A stretch of 36,227 nucleotides of DNA from Paenibacillus cisolokensis. GTDB taxonomy: Bacteria > Bacillota > Bacilli > Paenibacillales > Paenibacillaceae. Every line of letters begins with the position of its first letter. The stretch's first letter is position 1. Positions 1-9,033 of this stretch are shown one piece after another. A program made the position numbers and the translations under genes. The stretch spans positions 1 through 36,227 of the forward strand of contig NZ_BOVJ01000101.1 of assembly GCF_018403665.1 (NCBI RefSeq), in the 5' to 3' direction. The notes under the pieces are model-generated. The model did not search any database, had not been told where the DNA came from, and worked only from the letters and a program-made list of their open reading frames with translations.

Positions 1-40
1 AACGCTATTTGCTTAAAAGTAGTCAAATTCAGGCGGAATA

Positions 41-120
41 TCGTAAATAAGGTGGCTCAGATTCGTTACATCCCAAAAAGTAGCTTATAGACCAAAATAA
101 GGTGTGTGAGATTCGTTAGA
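41..120. repeat. Imperfect direct repeat pair, 50 bp apart
   Basis: A block reading AAATAAGGTGGCTCAGATTC at about 45-64 recurs as AAATAAGGTGTGTGAGATTC at about 95-114, and both continue with TCGTTA. The second copy runs directly into the 19-bp tandem array. No gene is visible here, and the function is unknown. Confidence 0.6.
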
Positions 121-122
121 GA

Positions 123-210
123 AACGTTCTGTCTGAGGAGTAACGTTCCGTCTGAGGAGAAACGTTCCGTCTGAGAAATAACGTTCTGTCTGAGAATAAC
201 GTTCCGTCTG
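123..210. repeat. 19-bp tandem repeat array, five copies
   Basis: Five units of the form AACGTTCYGTCTGAGRA start at 123, 142, 161, 180 and 198, so the spacing is 19, 19, 19 and 18 bp. Variation is confined to one C/T position and the linker between units. Each unit carries the palindrome AACGTT. The unit length is not a multiple of three, so the array cannot encode a regular peptide repeat. It looks like an intergenic minisatellite. No gene can be supported between 1 and the valS promoter. Confidence 0.8.
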
Positions 211-332
211 TGCGAACGCACCAGGGCTCATCCCCTTCGCTGGATGCCGCAGCCACCGTTCATGCCTTGGTCGAACTCGCTTCCGGCCGAATGCCGGATG
301 AAGAAAAGCTAACAACAGCATAGTCGAAGTCT

Positions 333-360
333 GCTCCCGCCGCTAGGTGGGGGCTATTTG
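333..360 (+). terminator. Possible terminator of an upstream gene
   Basis: A 9-bp stem (333-341 with 346-354, two G-T wobbles) has a GCTA loop and is followed by TATTTG, a weak T tract. A short open frame ends with TAG at 321-323 just upstream. The hairpin could close a decayed or truncated gene. Structure only; weak. Confidence 0.35.
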
Positions 361-466
361 ACGTTCACGCCGGGCCCATAGCGCCCCTGAGGTGCGCGAA
401 CGCCCGCCCCCGCGCAGCGGGTTCCCCGCCCGCTACTGCCACTTTCAAAATAGGTCGCCGCTTATA

Positions 467-496
467 TTGACGAAAGACGTATAACGCAGGTATGAT
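467..496 (+). promoter_or_regulatory. Sigma-A promoter for the valS transcript
   Basis: TTGACG at 467-472 and TATGAT at 491-496 are separated by 18 bp. Transcription would start near 503, just ahead of the T-box leader. Confidence 0.65.
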
Positions 497-502
497 TAAG
501 GA

Positions 503-770
503 TATAACTTTGTATAAAGACGAAGAAAGGGAAGAGTCGCAAGCCAAGCCTTCAGAGAGCGGAACGGTTGCAGCTGAGAGTTCCGCAGGATGTTGCTGCG
601 ACAGGTCGCCCCGGAGTCGCCTGCCCGATGCTCGATTCAGCCAAGGCAGGCCGGCAGCAGCCGTTATCTGTCCGAGTGCCGCATTACGCCGTAGCAGGCG
701 GTGCGGAATGAAGGTGGTACCACGGAAGAGCACAGCCCTTTCGTCCTTTGGCGGACGGGGGCTTTTTCTA
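503..770 (+). promoter_or_regulatory. T-box riboswitch controlling valS
   Basis: The conserved antiterminator sequence GGTGGTACCACGG lies at 713-725. Its UGGU bulge fits a tRNA ending in ACCA, as tRNA-Val does. Stem I is suggested by the AG-bulge motif CAGAGAG (553-559) and a GGAAC/GTTCC distal stem (561-565 with 580-584). An intrinsic terminator follows: AGCCC and CGTCC (733-746) pair with GGACG and GGGCT (753-762), then a T run. Uncharged tRNA-Val would stabilise the antiterminator and allow valS to be read. The specifier is probably a valine codon; GUC at 616-618 or GUU at 592-594 are candidates, but I could not fold stem I well enough to decide. Confidence 0.88.
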
Positions 771-812
771 TTTTATGGGCCGCTGAGCCCGATTTTATGG
801 AGGTTGAGTCAA

Positions 813-3468
813 ATGGCAGACAATCAGACGGCGACGGCGATGCCGACGACGTACGATCCGAAGCAGGCGGAGCAAAATGGTACGATTATTGGATAAAGGG
901 CAATTTTTTCAAGGCTGGCGTAAGGCCGGATGCGAAGCCGTACACGATCGTCATCCCGCCGCCGAACGTTACGGGTATGCTGCATATCGGTCATGCGCTC
1001 GATTTCACGCTTCAGGACATTATGATTCGCGCGAAGCGGATGCAGGGTTACGATGCGCTGTGGCTGCCGGGTACCGACCATGCGGGGATCGCCACGCAGA
1101 CGAAGGTGGAGCAGCGGCTTCGCGAGGAGGGCGTAACGCGCTACGATCTGGGACGCGAGGCATTTCTCGAGAAAGTATGGGAATGGAAGGAGCGGTACGC
1201 CGAAACGATCCGCGAGCAGTGGGCCAAAATGGGCTTCTCGCTCGATTATTCCCGCGAGCGGTTCACGCTCGATGAAGGGCTGTCGCGCGCGGTGCGCGAA
1301 GTGTTCGTCCGGCTGTACGACAAAGGTCTGATCTATCGCGGCAAGAAGATTATCAACTGGGACCCGGCCGCCCGCACGGCATTGTCGGACATCGAAGTGG
1401 AGTATAAAGAAGTCAACGGCCATCTCTATCATCTCCAATATCCGCTCAAGGACGGCAGCGGCACGTTGACGGTGGCGACGACCCGGCCGGAGACGATGCT
1501 GGGCGATACGGCCGTCGCCGTTCACCCGGAAGACGAGCGCTACAAGCATCTGATCGGCAAAACGCTCGTGCTGCCTATACTCGGCCGTGAAATTCCGATT
1601 ATCGGCGACGAGTACGTGGAGAAAGATTTCGGCTCCGGCGCCGTCAAGATTACGCCGGCTCACGATCCGAACGACTTCGAGGTCGGCCTGCGGCATGATC
1701 TTCCGCAAATTATCGTCATGGACGAAAGCGGCGTAATGAACGAGAATGCCGGCCCGTATCAAGGGCTCGACAGGGCCGAATGCCGCAAGCGGATCGTGGC
1801 CGATCTGAAAGAGCAGGGCGTCCTGGTCAAAATCGAGGATCACGTTCATCAGGTCGGCCATAGCGAGCGCAGCGGAGCCGTCGTCGAGCCGTACTTGTCG
1901 ACGCAGTGGTTCGTCGCGATGAAGCCGCTCGCGGAGCGGGCGATCGAAGCGCAGAAGGCCGGCAAAGGCGTCCGTTTCGTACCCGACCGGTTCGAAAAAT
2001 TTACTTGCACTGGATCGAGAACGTCCGCGACTGGTGCATCTCCCGCCAGCTGTGGTGGGGTCACCGGATTCCGGCCTGGTATTGCGACGGCTGCGGCGAG
2101 CTTCATGTTTCGCGGGAAGACATGACCGATTGTCCCGCATGCGGCGGCCCGCTCCGCCAGGACGAGGACGTGCTGGATACATGGTTCAGTTCGGCGCTGT
2201 GGCCGTTCTCGACGCTCGGCTGGCCGTCGGAGACGGAAGACATGAAGTGGTATTATCCGACCGACCTGCTTGTCACAGGCTACGACATCATCTATTTCTG
2301 GGTGGCCCGGATGATTTTCACCGCGCTCGAATTTACCGGAACGATTCCGTTCCGCGACGTGCTGCTGCACGGCCTCGTCCGCGACGAGAACGGGCAGAAG
2401 ATGTCCAAGTCGCTTGGCAACGGCGTCGATCCGCTCGATGTGATCGAGCAGTACGGCGCGGATGCGATGCGCTTCATGCTGTCGACCGGCATTACGCCCG
2501 GCCAGGATTTGCGCTACCGCAAAGAGAAGGTCGAGCAGGCGCGCAACTTCGCGAACAAGATCTGGAACGCGTCCCGCTTCGCCCTTATGAATCTGGAAGG
2601 CTTTAAAGTGTCGGACATCGATCTTTCCGGCAAGCTCGGCACGGCGGAAAGATGGATTTTGCACCGGCTGAACGAAACGGCGCGCGATATAACCCGTCTG
2701 ATCGACCAGTACGAATTCGGAGAAACGGGCCGATTGCTGTACAATTTCATCTGGGACGATCTGTGCGATTGGTATATCGAGTTTGCCAAGCTCAATCTGT
2801 ATGGCCAGGACGAGGAAGCGAAGCGCGCCACGCAGTCGGTGCTCGCTTACGTGCTCGACCGGACGCTGCGGCTCATCCATCCGTTCATGCCTTTCATCAG
2901 CGAGGAAATCTGGCAGCATCTGCCGCATGAGGGCGAAACGATTACGCTGGCCGCCTGGCCGACGTATGACGCCGCGTTCGAAGCGCCGGAAGCGGTGCGC
3001 GAGATGGAACTGCTGATGGAGCTTATTCGCGCCGTGCGCAACATTCGCGCCGAGGTCGGAGCGCCGATGAGCCGCAAGGTCGAGCTGATCGTCAAGCCTT
3101 CCGGAGAGACGGAGGAAGCGATCCTGAACCGCAACCGCGATTTTATCGAGCGGTTCTGCGGCACGTCGCAATTGGAGATCGGTCTTGCTCTTACCGGACC
3201 GGACAAGGCGATGTCCGCAGTTGTGACGGGGGCCGAGCTGTTCTTGCCGCTTGCCGGACTGATCGACATCGAGCAGGAAATCGCCCGCCTGGAGAAAGAG
3301 CTGAAAACGTTGAACGGCGAGGTCGAACGGATCGAGAGGAAGCTGGCCAACGAAGGCTTTATGGCGAAAGCTCCGGCCAAAGTAATCGAGGAAGAACGCA
3401 ACAAATTGAAAGACTACGCGGACAAGCGTGCGAAAGTGCTGGCGAGAATCGCCGAGCTTCGCGGCTGA
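813..3468 (+). CDS. valS: Valyl-tRNA synthetase (two apparent frameshifts)
   Basis: Class I aminoacyl-tRNA synthetase that charges tRNA-Val in the cytoplasm. The start ATG follows GGAGG at 799-803. The HIGH motif is at 983-994 (context [12 protein letters not shown]) and KMSKS at 2398-2412. A C-terminal coiled-coil arm rich in Glu, Lys and Leu ends at the stop, as expected for ValRS. Read as it stands the gene is broken twice. After QAEQ the frame is lost at the A run 874-877, and again at the A run 1995-1999 (expected [15 protein letters not shown]). Adding one A at each site gives a continuous protein of 885 residues, the normal family length. ValRS is essential, so the breaks are most likely sequence errors. 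Expression is controlled by the T-box upstream; folC follows after 28 bp. Confidence 0.95.
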
Positions 3469-3496
3469 CCGCGAACGGAAAGAAGGAAATGCTGCG

Positions 3497-4870
3497 ATGA
3501 CGGAAACGACGAATCGGCAGACGGAACCGTTCGCCACCTACCGGGAGGCGGCCGACTGGATAAACGGCCTCGTTCCTTTCGGCATCCGGCCGGGCCTGGA
3601 GAGAATCAATCTTTTGCTGGAAAGGCTCGGCCATCCGGAGCGCCGGCTGAAATTTATTCATGTGGCCGGCACGAACGGCAAAGGCTCGGTCTGCGCTTAT
3701 TTGACGAGCGTGTTGATTCGGTGCGGTTACGATGTGGGGACGTATACGTCCCCATATCTCACGAAGTTTACGAATCGTTTTCAATATAACGGCGAGGATA
3801 TCCCGGAAGAAACGTTGACGGCATTGGCCAACCGGCTCAAGCCGGAAGTGGACGAGATCGCGGCGACTCCGCTCGGATCGCCGACGATGTTCGAAGTATC
3901 GACGGCGCTTGCGCTGCTCTATTACGCGACGGTCACCTACCCCGACTACGTCGTATGGGAGACGGGCCTTGGCGGCCGGCTGGACGTAACGAACGTCGTG
4001 ACGCCGGTCGTCTCGGTCATTACGAATGTCGGGCACGACCATATGGACATTCTCGGCGATTCGATCGTCCAGGTGGCCAGCGAGAAGGCGGGAATCATCA
4101 AGGCCGGCGTCCCCGTCGTGAGCGCGGTCGAACAGCCGGAAGCGATCGAGGTGATCCGGGAGACGGCGGAGCGGAAGAGCAGCACGCTGTATTTGTACGG
4201 AAAGCAGTTTCGCGAGACGCCGATCGAGGTGCGCGAAAACGAGCAGACGTTCCGCTTCGAAGGATTGTTCCGCAATATTGAGCCGCTGACGATTACGATG
4301 AACGGCGCGCATCAGCGGAAGAACGCGGCTGTCGCGATCATGACGCTGGAAGTGCTGCGGCAGTATTACGCGCTGATCGTAGAGGACGAGGATTTGGCCG
4401 CCGGTCTGCGCGAGACGGCATGGCCGGGAAGGCTGGAGATGGTATCCGACAATCCGCGCATCCTGCTTGACGGCGCCCATAATCCCGAAGGCGCGGAAAC
4501 GTTGTCGTCGGCGCTGACCGATACGTATCGGTACGAGAAGCTGCATGTCATGATCGGTATGCTCGAGAACAAGAAACATCGCAACGTACTGAAGCATATA
4601 CTGCCACTAGTGGATTCGCTGATCGTAACGGCGCCTGATTTCCGCAAAGCGATGGCGGCGGAAGCGTTGGGAGAGCTCGCTCGGGATATGATGAAGGAGA
4701 TGGACCTGCACGTGGAACTGGCAGTCGTGCCGGATTGGCGGGAAGCGCTGGAGCGGCTGCGCCGGACGACCGGCTCCGGCGATCTGGCGGTCGTGACCGG
4801 TACGCTCTATTTGATCGCTGATGTCCGTTCCCGTCTGTTGAGCAACTCGGATAATGAAAAAGGTTGGTGA
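3497..4870 (+). CDS. folC: Bifunctional folylpolyglutamate synthase/dihydrofolate synthase
   Basis: Mur-ligase family enzyme that adds glutamate to dihydropteroate and to reduced folates, in the cytoplasm. The ATG at 3497 has AGAAGGA upstream (3481-3487). The 457-residue product shows the P-loop HVAGTNGKGSV near residues 55-65, the family block GLGGRLDVTN, and LLDGAHNPEGAE in the C-terminal domain. The length is normal and the frame is intact. It lies 28 bp behind valS and 6 bp ahead of murC, so the three are probably co-transcribed from the T-box promoter. The valS-folC pair is conserved in Bacillus. Confidence 0.95.
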   Translation: MTETTNRQTEPFATYREAADWINGLVPFGIRPGLERINLLLERLGHPERRLKFIHVAGTNGKGSVCAYLTSVLIRCGYDVGTYTSPYLTKFTNRFQYNGEDIPEETLTALANRLKPEVDEIAATPLGSPTMFEVSTALALLYYATVTYPDYVVWETGLGGRLDVTNVVTPVVSVITNVGHDHMDILGDSIVQVASEKAGIIKAGVPVVSAVEQPEAIEVIRETAERKSSTLYLYGKQFRETPIEVRENEQTFRFEGLFRNIEPLTITMNGAHQRKNAAVAIMTLEVLRQYYALIVEDEDLAAGLRETAWPGRLEMVSDNPRILLDGAHNPEGAETLSSALTDTYRYEKLHVMIGMLENKKHRNVLKHILPLVDSLIVTAPDFRKAMAAEALGELARDMMKEMDLHVELAVVPDWREALERLRRTTGSGDLAVVTGTLYLIADVRSRLLSNSDNEKGW

Positions 4871-4876
4871 GTCTCT

Positions 4877-6276
4877 GTGAATTCGGCAGAACATGTACAT
4901 TTCATCGGCATCGGCGGCTACGGCATGAGCGCGATCGCCAGAGTTATGCTGGAAATGGGTTACACGGTGACCGGATCGGACGTCGCCCGCCAGGAACTGA
5001 CGGAGAAGCTGGCGGCCAAAGGCGCGCGCATCTATATCGGCCACGAGGCCAAGCATGTTCAGGGAGCGGATCTGGTCGTCTATTCCACCGCGCTGGCAAA
5101 AGACAATGTGGAGCGCAGAGCGGCGGAAGAGTTGAACATTCCGGTGCTTCATCGCGCCCAGATGCTCGCCCGCATCATGAATGCCGGCAAAGGCGTGGCG
5201 GTGGCGGGGGCGCACGGGAAGACGACGACCTCATCCATGATCGCGCTCGTAATGGAGATGTGCAAGCTGGATCCGACCTACGTTATCGGAGGGGAAATCG
5301 TCAACGTCGGGACGAACGCGAAGGCGGGCAAAGGCGATTATGTCGTGGCGGAAGCCGACGAAAGCGACGGCTCGTTTCTGCAATACCGGCCGGCTATCGG
5401 CATCGTGACCAACATCGAGCCCGATCATCTTGAAAATTACGACGGCGACTTCGGCAAGCTGAAGGCCGCTTACGTGCAGTTTCTGCGTCAGATCAAGCCG
5501 GGCGGCCGGGCGATCGTCTGCGCCGACGACGACAACTTGCGCGAGCTGCTGCCTCGCCTCGAAGCCGATTTTCCGACGACCGCCGCATCGTGACGTACGC
5601 GGTCGAAGGCGATGCGGAATTCAAAGCGGAGCGCATCGCGCTCGGAGACCGGATGGTGTCGTTCGCGGTGACGCGCAACGGCGCCGCGCTCGGCACGATC
5701 GAGCTGTCGGTGCCGGGGCTGCACAATGTGTACAATGCGCTGGCCACGGTTATCGCGTGTCTGGAGGCGGGAATCGCCTTCGAGGATATCGCCGAGGCGA
5801 TCCGTTCCTTCCGCGGGGCGAAACGGCGTTTTCAGGTGCTGGGCGAAGTGAACGATATACTCGTCATTGACGATTACGCCCATCATCCGACGGAGATTCA
5901 GGCGACGATCAGCGCGGCCAAGGCGACGGGCAAACGGATTGTGGCGGTATTTCAGCCGCAGCGTTATTCGCGCACCTTCTTTTTGCTGGAGCAATTCAGC
6001 CGGGCTTTCTCGGAAGCGGACCGGGTCATCATTACCGATATTTATTCGCCGGCCGGCGAGCAGCAAATCGAAGGCGTTCATTCGCGGAAGCTTGTCGAGC
6101 TTATTCGCCAAAACAGCAATCCGAACACCGATTACATGGCGACCAAAGAAGAAGTGCAGGCCCATCTGGCGGAAACGGTGCGGCCGGGCGATCTCGTCAT
6201 TACGATGGGAGCGGGCGATATTTGGAAAGCGGCGGACGGTCTCGTCCAGACGCTCAAGACGAAACATCCGGTATAA
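4877..6276 (+). CDS. murC: UDP-N-acetylmuramate-L-alanine ligase (apparent frameshift)
   Basis: Adds L-alanine to UDP-MurNAc, the first amino acid of the peptidoglycan stem peptide. It starts at GTG 4877. Visible are the N-terminal nucleotide-sugar fold [14 protein letters not shown], the ATP P-loop [13 protein letters not shown], the block YAHHPTEI and the late motif FQPQRYSRT. The frame breaks at the T run 5569-5572. The first part ends in an out-of-frame tail at 5593 and the second resumes as [14 protein letters not shown]. One extra T restores a 466-residue protein of normal size. MurC is essential, so this is probably a sequence error. It is the last gene of the valS-folC-murC unit and is followed by a terminator. 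Confidence 0.95.
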
Positions 6277-6281
6277 CATGG

Positions 6282-6331
6282 AAGCCTCCGAACCGCTGTA
6301 ACAAGCGGAAGCCGGGGGCTTCTTTGCGTTT
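6282..6331 (+). terminator. Intrinsic terminator after murC
   Basis: Nested hairpin with GAAGCC...GGCTTC outside and CCGCT...AGCGG inside, followed by TTTGCGTTTTT. It ends the valS-folC-murC transcript. Confidence 0.75.
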
Positions 6332-6347
6332 TTCTTGCTTTCGGGGC

Positions 6348-6384
6348 GGGGACAATCATAACTCTATCAATGGGCTCATATGAT
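6348..6384 (+). promoter_or_regulatory. Candidate sporulation-type promoter for the SPOR gene
   Basis: GGGGACA (6348-6354), ATCATAA and CATATGAT (6377-6384) lie 49 bp before the ATG. CATATGAT resembles the -10 of mother-cell sigma factors. The block ATGGGCT(G)CATATGAT recurs before the safA-like gene at 35129-35144. Sigma class is uncertain. Confidence 0.3.
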
Positions 6385-6432
6385 CATAGTAGAAGATATG
6401 GGACAAGAAATACTATACGAGGAGAGAGCGAT

Positions 6433-7980
6433 ATGAACCCGAAAGCGCGTATCACGTACCGGTTTGACCATAAAACGGCGGAGTCCGGCGCGAAGCGGAC
6501 GAACGGTCCGGAAGGCGGCGGCGAGACGAAGGGCGGCGAGGCGAAGGTTGTGCCGATCGGGCGGGACCGCGAGGAGATGACGTTTACGACGGAAATCGCC
6601 TCCTGGAAAAGTCCGTTCCAGGACGATATCGGCGCGCTGGAGCAACTGATCCGCGACACGGATGCGGACCATGCGTCTGCGGAGCGCAAAGTGGCCAATA
6701 GCGGCAGCGCCAAAACCGGCCAGGCGAAAAACGGCACAATCAAAGTCGGCGCGGTCAAGAGCGCGGAAGATGCCCGGAGAAGTTCGAAAGGCGCGCCGCC
6801 GTCCGTAACGGCGTCCGGGCCGGCAACGGCCGGAGGCGGCCGTCCGGACACGCTCCGGCCGGACGGTGCGCGGACCGCCGCGGCAGACGCTGCGGACGGA
6901 GGAAGCTACTGGTTTTCGGCGGACGCATCGCTTTTGCTTCCGGCCGACGGCGAAGACCTGCCCGATTGGATGCCGAAGGTGCCGCATCGGGAAGGGCCGG
7001 TGATCGAGCGGGATGCGGAAGCCGCTTCGTCCTCCCGGTTCGGCAGCTTCGGCCGTTACTCTACCGTGCGCTCGCGCGGCCCGGCACGGGGGCCGTCATG
7101 GATGAAAGTGTTCCTGTCGGTCACCGGCGCGATCGCGACCGGGGCGCTGTTCGGCTATGTGCTGCTATCGCTTTTTGCCGATCAGCCCTCGCTTCCGTCG
7201 CCGGCCGGGGCGGAGCAGACGAGTCAGGAGGGTGCGACAGCATCGCCCGGAGACGAAACGTCGGTTCCCGCCTCCGGGGAGGACGGGGAGAAGGCTCCGG
7301 AATCCGGCGCCGGCGAAGAGCGGAATGCCGCCGCGAATCCGGCCGGCACAGTCGCCGTGAAAGCGCCGGAAAGGACGTATCAGATGCTGCAATTCGGCGT
7401 ATTCAGCAGCAGCGAAGGCCGGGATGCGGCGATCGCCCAGTTGAAGGACAAGGGGCTGGCCGCCGCCGCGCTTTCGACGGATGCCGATTTCCGCGTCTAT
7501 GCCGGCATCGCCGACAATCGCAGCGAAGCGCTCGCGCTCAGCGCCAGGATGCCGGATCTCGAAGTATTTATCAAGCAGGTGGACGTTCCGGCCGCAACCA
7601 GTCTTCCTTTCGCAGGCAAATCCGAGGAATTGCAATCCTTCATCGACCTTACCGGCGAGCTGGTCGGGCAGCTGGGCAAGCTGACGGTCGCCCAGTTGGA
7701 GCAGCCGTCCCTGTCGCCAATCGGGGAAGCGGCCGTCGAAAGCTGGAAGGAAACGCACGAGCAGTGGACCAAAGCGGCCGCCGCGGCGCAAGCCGGAGCG
7801 GGCGATGGTGCCGGCAAGACGGCCATTGCGGAAATCGTCAAATCGCTCAATTCCGCCGCTGTGGCATTGGAGGAATATAACCGGAAGCCGGCTGTTTCCC
7901 ATCTGTGGTCGGTGCAGAGCGCGCTGATGAACGCCGTTCTCGCCGAAAAAGGTTGGAGGGAATCGGCATCCGCATTGTAA
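6433..7980 (+). CDS. SPOR-domain membrane protein, SpoIIB-like by position
   Basis: 515-residue protein that starts at an ATG with GAGGAGAGA upstream. The first 200 or so residues are charged, low-complexity and probably disordered. One membrane segment follows (VFLSVTGAIATGALFGYVLL, near residue 225). After it come an Ala/Pro/Glu-rich linker and a SPOR-like fold (YQMLQFGVFSSSEGRDAA, near residue 316), then a helical C-terminal tail. SPOR domains bind denuded peptidoglycan at septa. In Bacillus subtilis the gene between folC and maf is spoIIB, a SPOR-domain protein that helps engulfment at the sporulation septum. Position and domain together suggest a SpoIIB counterpart, but it is much longer (SpoIIB is about 330 residues) and the rest is not recognisably similar. 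Confidence 0.8.
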   Translation: MNPKARITYRFDHKTAESGAKRTNGPEGGGETKGGEAKVVPIGRDREEMTFTTEIASWKSPFQDDIGALEQLIRDTDADHASAERKVANSGSAKTGQAKNGTIKVGAVKSAEDARRSSKGAPPSVTASGPATAGGGRPDTLRPDGARTAAADAADGGSYWFSADASLLLPADGEDLPDWMPKVPHREGPVIERDAEAASSSRFGSFGRYSTVRSRGPARGPSWMKVFLSVTGAIATGALFGYVLLSLFADQPSLPSPAGAEQTSQEGATASPGDETSVPASGEDGEKAPESGAGEERNAAANPAGTVAVKAPERTYQMLQFGVFSSSEGRDAAIAQLKDKGLAAAALSTDADFRVYAGIADNRSEALALSARMPDLEVFIKQVDVPAATSLPFAGKSEELQSFIDLTGELVGQLGKLTVAQLEQPSLSPIGEAAVESWKETHEQWTKAAAAAQAGAGDGAGKTAIAEIVKSLNSAAVALEEYNRKPAVSHLWSVQSALMNAVLAEKGWRESASAL

Positions 7981-8003
7981 AGACGTCTGTTGGCGCTTAT
8001 AAT
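7975..8003 (+). promoter_or_regulatory. Candidate sigma-A promoter before the small membrane gene
   Basis: TTGTAA (7975-7980) and a perfect TATAAT (7998-8003) are spaced by 17 bp. The -35 overlaps the stop codon of the SPOR gene. It could drive the DUF4321-type gene and maf. Confidence 0.5.
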
Positions 8004-8037
8004 AAATATGTCAATACTTGGCGAGAGGCGTTGAACG

Positions 8038-8279
8038 ATGAAGAAAAACGGCTGGATACTGATGCTGTTCATTGTGCTGGGATTGCTGGCCGGCGCGCTT
8101 GTGGCCCGATGGCTGCCGAAGATGCCGGGCCTGACTTTTTAACGCAAACCGAAAGCATTAACCTGTCTCCGGCAGCCGATCTGCACGTATTTCGGTTTGA
8201 CTTGACGATCGGCCTCGAACTGAGCCTGCTGAGCATCATCGGAGCCGTTCTGGCCGTTTGGCTGTACCGCAGGATGTAA
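8038..8279 (+). CDS. Small two-helix membrane protein, DUF4321 type (apparent frameshift)
   Basis: As given, the ATG at 8038 reads 34 codons and stops at the T run 8136-8140 (context MPGLTF). Adding one T continues as FLTQTESINLSPAADLHVF and ends RRM at 8279, for 80 residues. The corrected protein has one N-terminal membrane helix (ILMLFIVLGLLAGALVA) and one C-terminal helix (LSLLSIIGAVLAVWLY) with a short outside loop. This matches the DUF4321 family, usually found just upstream of maf in spore-formers. Its function is unknown. The gene is easily missed because of the frameshift. Confidence 0.75.
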
Positions 8280-8320
8280 CGATCCCCGCCGGCAACCGGC
8301 GGATGAAAGGAGTGCGCAAT

Positions 8321-8953
8321 GTGACGACGCGAACTTCAGAGCGAATCCATCACGATATCCGCCAGCTTGTGCTGGCTTCTTCTTCGCCGCGCCGGCGGGA
8401 ACTGGTCGCATTGCTCGGCCTTTCCTTGCCGGTTCGTCTTATTTCGACCGATGTCGACGAAACGTCCGACCCGGCGTGGACGCCGGCTGCGACGGTGGAA
8501 CAGTTGGCGCTGCGCAAAGCGCGGGCTGCGGCGGCCATGCTGCGCGGCGAGGAAGCCCCTCCGTCGGTTATCGTCGGAGCCGACACGATCGTCGTGCTGG
8601 ACGGACAAGTTCTCGGCAAGCCGCAGTCCGAAGACGAAGCCGTTTCGATGCTGAGGCGGCTGCAGGGGCGCTCGCATGACGTATATACCGGCGTTGCCTT
8701 GATCGGTACGGCGGACGGACGCGAGCTCGTGCGACACCGTTCGACGCGGGTGACGATGAAGCCGCTCGATGACGAACGAATCCGCCGCTATGTGCGGACC
8801 GGCGAGCCGATGGACAAGGCCGGCTCGTACGGGATTCAAGGGCTCGGCGCCACGCTTGTCGAGCGAATCGAAGGCTGTTATTTCAACGTCGTCGGCCTGC
8901 CGTTGCCGCTGCTCGCGGATATGCTGTCGGAATTTGGCGTAGACGTACTTTGA
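8321..8953 (+). CDS. maf: Maf-family nucleotide pyrophosphatase
   Basis: House-cleaning enzyme that hydrolyses non-canonical or modified nucleoside triphosphates; linked to division arrest in Bacillus. The 210-residue product opens with the diagnostic LVLASSSPRRRELVALLGL and carries GADTIVVLDGQVLGKP and KAGSYGIQGLGA. I chose GTG at 8321 because AAAGGAG (8305-8311) sits about 9 bp before it; an in-frame ATG at 8303 would overlap that site. A 16-bp tandem duplication begins in its last codons and spans the stop. Order spoIIB-maf-radC-mreB is as in Bacillus. Confidence 0.93.
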   Translation: MTTRTSERIHHDIRQLVLASSSPRRRELVALLGLSLPVRLISTDVDETSDPAWTPAATVEQLALRKARAAAAMLRGEEAPPSVIVGADTIVVLDGQVLGKPQSEDEAVSMLRRLQGRSHDVYTGVALIGTADGRELVRHRSTRVTMKPLDDERIRRYVRTGEPMDKAGSYGIQGLGATLVERIEGCYFNVVGLPLPLLADMLSEFGVDVL

Positions 8954-8971
8954 CGTAGACGTAATTTGACG
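8940..8971. repeat. 16-bp tandem duplication over the maf stop codon
   Basis: TAGACGTACTTTGACG (8940-8955) is followed at once by TAGACGTAATTTGACG (8956-8971), one mismatch in 16. A degenerate third piece, TGCTTTAACG, follows. The first copy contains the maf stop. Confidence 0.85.
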
Positions 8972-9033
8972 TGCTTTAACGAAACGAAGAATCCGAAGAA
9001 AAGAAACGTACGGTAAAGGCGGGGATGGACATA

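Noticed and set aside
123..210. CRISPR array
   Set aside because: The 19-bp units abut with no unique spacers, and no cas genes are present.
85..321. Minus-strand frame with repeated QTERY
   Set aside because: The peptide repeats only reflect the 19-bp DNA repeats, which shift frame between units; no ribosome site is seen.
492..896. Open frame starting at ATG 492 and running into valS
   Set aside because: It reads through the T-box leader and only its end (from 813) is real valS sequence.
824..2182. Long minus-strand open frame of about 450 codons opposite valS
   Set aside because: It lies wholly over valS, has no recognisable domain, and such frames are expected opposite high-GC genes. 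The same holds for the long minus-strand frames opposite folC, obg, hom, thrC and ilvE.
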